From positions 1 through 64,000 of the forward strand of contig CAYZBG010000008.1 in NCBI GenBank assembly GCA_964476565.1: a stretch of DNA of 64,000 nt, written 5' to 3'. Both the position numbers and the translations under genes were made by a program. Positions 62,297-64,000 of this stretch are shown here, in pieces. The notes beneath the pieces were generated by a model. It made no database searches. It saw only the letters and a program-made list of their open reading frames with translations, and was not told where the DNA came from. Every line of letters starts with the position of its first letter. Position 1 is the stretch's first letter. The DNA comes from CAMAXB01 sp964476565. Lineage in GTDB: Bacteria > Verrucomicrobiota > Verrucomicrobiia > Opitutales > Opitutaceae.

Positions 62297-63322
62297 TCAA
62301 TGGAGGGTGTGATACAGGGGGCGCAGCGGCAGCAGGCCGGCCCGTGCCGCCCAGGCGAGCCACCGTTGCCGGGCGGGGCGCAGCAGCCAGGCGTGCAGGG
62401 CGCGGGCGGCGTTGAGGCGCAGCCGGAAATGGCGGTTGAGGGCACGGTGCACGTCCGCCGTGGTCTGCGACCAGGAGGAGGTGCGGCGGGCCCAGGCGGC
62501 GAGGGCCGGGGTCGCAAGGGCGGCGGACTGGAAGGCCATGGCCATCCCGTTGCCGGTGAACGGCGGGATCATCGCCCACGCGTCGCCGAGCGCGAGTTGG
62601 CCGGGCGTGGCTCCGGCCGGGGTGAAGCCGAGGCCGGCCACGGCGCAACGGGAGTCAGGGTCGGTCTCCGCGTCCGCGAGGCGACGGGCGAGCCGGCCGA
62701 GCCCGGCGGCGTGCAGGTAGGCACCCAAAACGTCGCCCCGGGCCGGCGTCAGACCCGGACGTTGTGAGAATAAACCGGATACATTGACTTCGCCTCCTGG
62801 CAGGGCGCACAGGCCGACGTAGGCGCCGTCGCCGAGGTGAAGCTCCAGGCCGGCCGCAAGTGGCAGGTTGCGGACGTGCACCTTGAGGCCCAGCCAGCCC
62901 GAACGGCCGCGTCGGCGACCGTGGGCGAACACCCAGCCTTCGGCGCGCCCTGGGGCGGTGATCCGGCTGCGCTCGTGCAGACGACCGCCGGCGGCGCGAA
63001 ACGCGCGGGCAAGGCGCGCGTCCAGCACCTGCCGGCTCAGGGCCAGCGCGGGCTCGGGCAGGATCTGCCGCCGCACCAACCGGTCGCGATGATGCCAGGC
63101 GACCTCCTCATGGCGGAGGGCGTCGGCGAGAAACGGATCGAGGCCGAGCCGGCTTCGCGTCCAGGCGTCGAGCCCGGCGATGAATTCACCGCAGACGCGG
63201 TGCCGCGGATACGTTCCCGCCTCGTGCAGGTCGACGTCGAGGTCGAGGCGGCGCAGCGCAAGTCCGAGGGAAAGGCCCGCCAGTCCGCCGCCGACGATCG
63301 TGACCGGGCGCGCAGGGCTCAT
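62297..63322 (-). CDS. FAD-dependent oxidoreductase (geranylgeranyl reductase-like)
   Basis: This 341-residue flavoprotein has the dinucleotide loop IVGGGLAGLSLGLAL (9-23), then YPRHRVCGEFIAG and the second FAD motif LALGDAWAMIPPFTGNGMAMA. It belongs to the flavoprotein monooxygenase/geranylgeranyl reductase group. It overlaps the methyltransferase gene upstream by 4 bp and is 15 bp before the type III PKS, so the three are one unit. It probably modifies the polyketide by hydroxylation or reduction. The actual reaction is unknown. Confidence 0.88.
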   Translation of the reverse strand: MSPARPVTIVGGGLAGLSLGLALRRLDLDVDLHEAGTYPRHRVCGEFIAGLDAWTRSRLGLDPFLADALRHEEVAWHHRDRLVRRQILPEPALALSRQVLDARLARAFRAAGGRLHERSRITAPGRAEGWVFAHGRRRGRSGWLGLKVHVRNLPLAAGLELHLGDGAYVGLCALPGGEVNVSGLFSQRPGLTPARGDVLGAYLHAAGLGRLARRLADAETDPDSRCAVAGLGFTPAGATPGQLALGDAWAMIPPFTGNGMAMAFQSAALATPALAAWARRTSSWSQTTADVHRALNRHFRLRLNAARALHAWLLRPARQRWLAWAARAGLLPLRPLYHTLH

Positions 63323-63966
63323 GGCTCGAGCCGATGGGCGACCAGCCGGTAGGCGCCAAAGAAGGTGCAGCCGATCTCCCAGCGCCACCGCGCGGGCGAA
63401 AGCCCGAGCTGCCGGGGGAGCTCGTCGTCGAGGAAGCCGGCGGCGATGCTCACATGGCCGTCGTGGCGGCTGATATGATTCGCACCGAACAAAGGAGCGG
63501 CGAGGGCGAAGAGGCGTTGCGAACGCCGCCGTCGGGCCGGTTCGCAGAAGACGAGCAGCCGGGCGTGGGCGTCGAGGTGGGCTCCGAGGTCGGCGAGGGA
63601 TTCCGGCGGGAATTGATGCAGGATCATGTTGCCCATGACGACCCGGTAGCAGGCCCAGTCGGAGAACTGTTCGAGGTCGGCCTGATGCCAGTTGCGCCCG
63701 GCCGGCCAGTCCCGCGGTTGCGGCCACAGGTCGAGTCCGTCAATTTGCGGACCATGCGAGGCGAGTTCGTTGGCAAGTTCGCCGAGCCCGGCGCCGAGTT
63801 CGAGCACGCGTTCGTCCGCTTCGACCAGCGGGGGCAGGGTGCGGACAAACCAGCGCACGTTGCCCATGAAGGCGTTGATCAGGCGCAGATCGCGCCGGTT
63901 GTGGAGGGCGTCGGGGTGATGATGCGGCAGCGAATCGAGCAGTTCCGGGACGAGGCGGCGTTCCAC
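63319..63966 (-). CDS. SAM-dependent methyltransferase of the type III PKS operon
   Basis: This 215-residue class I methyltransferase has SAM motif VLELGAGLGELANELA (about 54-69), GLDLWPQP as the acidic loop, and YRVVMGNMILHQFPPESL. It is the first visible gene of the operon with an FAD oxidoreductase and type III PKS and overlaps the former by 4 bp. It would methylate the polyketide product or an intermediate; O- or C-methylation cannot be told. The operon may continue upstream past the right edge of the window. Confidence 0.82.
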   Translation of the reverse strand: MERRLVPELLDSLPHHHPDALHNRRDLRLINAFMGNVRWFVRTLPPLVEADERVLELGAGLGELANELASHGPQIDGLDLWPQPRDWPAGRNWHQADLEQFSDWACYRVVMGNMILHQFPPESLADLGAHLDAHARLLVFCEPARRRRSQRLFALAAPLFGANHISRHDGHVSIAAGFLDDELPRQLGLSPARWRWEIGCTFFGAYRLVAHRLEP

Positions 63967-64000
63967 GAGGAGGAGGGTATGCGGGAGCGGGTTGCGGTCA

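Overview
This window is high-GC DNA from a Gram-negative bacterium, most likely a verrucomicrobium of the Opitutales/Opitutaceae type. That assignment is inferred from gene content and not from a marker gene: two large Caulobacter-type TonB-dependent receptors, a nrfHA nitrite-ammonification pair whose catalytic heme motif is CxxCH, a PL6 polysaccharide lyase, a ThuA-like protein, sugar-pathway oxidoreductases, and many secreted proteins. No rRNA, tRNA, CRISPR array, phage genes or transposase was recognised. Coding density is high, with 56 protein genes called. High GC produces very long antisense open frames (up to 1400 codons), which I rejected.

Layout. 1-15 kb: TerB/DUF697 protein, secreted BNR-repeat protein, TonB receptor plus purple acid phosphatase-like enzyme, LmbE deacetylase, SpoU/TrmH rRNA methyltransferase, a second TonB receptor with a strong terminator, and a membrane protein of unknown function. 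15-22.7 kb: LytS-like kinase and LytTR regulator (overlapping genes) preceded by four tandem AlgR-like boxes, sugar nucleotidyltransferase, dicarboxylate symporter, CNNM/CorC-type protein, and an orphan kinase-like protein. 22.7-28.7 kb: an ArsR-controlled operon of DUF2892 protein, RND adaptor, RND pump, heme-binding DUF3365 protein and rhodanese, with a palindromic operator. 28.7-36.6 kb: MetW, a degenerate P-loop protein, KDPG aldolase, AEC transporter, dienelactone hydrolase-like protein, aldo/keto reductase, malate dehydrogenase, DAHP synthase. 36.9-40.7 kb: YgfZ, nrfA and nrfH, and an FAH-family enzyme. 40.7-50.9 kb: exported SAM methyltransferase, PH-domain protein, ThuA-like protein, Tat-exported sugar isomerase-like protein, reprolysin-like protease with a GlyGly-type C-terminal tail, DsbD, aldo/keto reductase, PL6 lyase, small P-loop kinase. 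51-57 kb: FAH enzyme, a 434-bp four-helix-bundle cassette with inverted repeat ends, SDR, class I fumarase, Gfo/Idh oxidoreductase and KpsF-type sugar-phosphate isomerase. 57-64 kb: LysM lipoprotein, HemN, SufU, SufS, and a type III polyketide synthase / FAD oxidoreductase / methyltransferase operon running off the right edge.

How the parts fit. The picture is of a polysaccharide- and deoxysugar-using heterotroph: TonB receptors and the PL6 lyase for polymers, KDPG aldolase and an SDR/FAH pair for deoxy-keto acids, malate dehydrogenase and fumarase for the TCA cycle. NrfHA, oxygen-independent HemN and class I fumarase fit growth at low oxygen. The points most worth a second look are the four-helix cassette sitting between two co-directional catabolic genes, the tandem LytTR-type boxes, the ArsR/rhodanese/RND cluster, the NrfA heme variant and the type III PKS operon.
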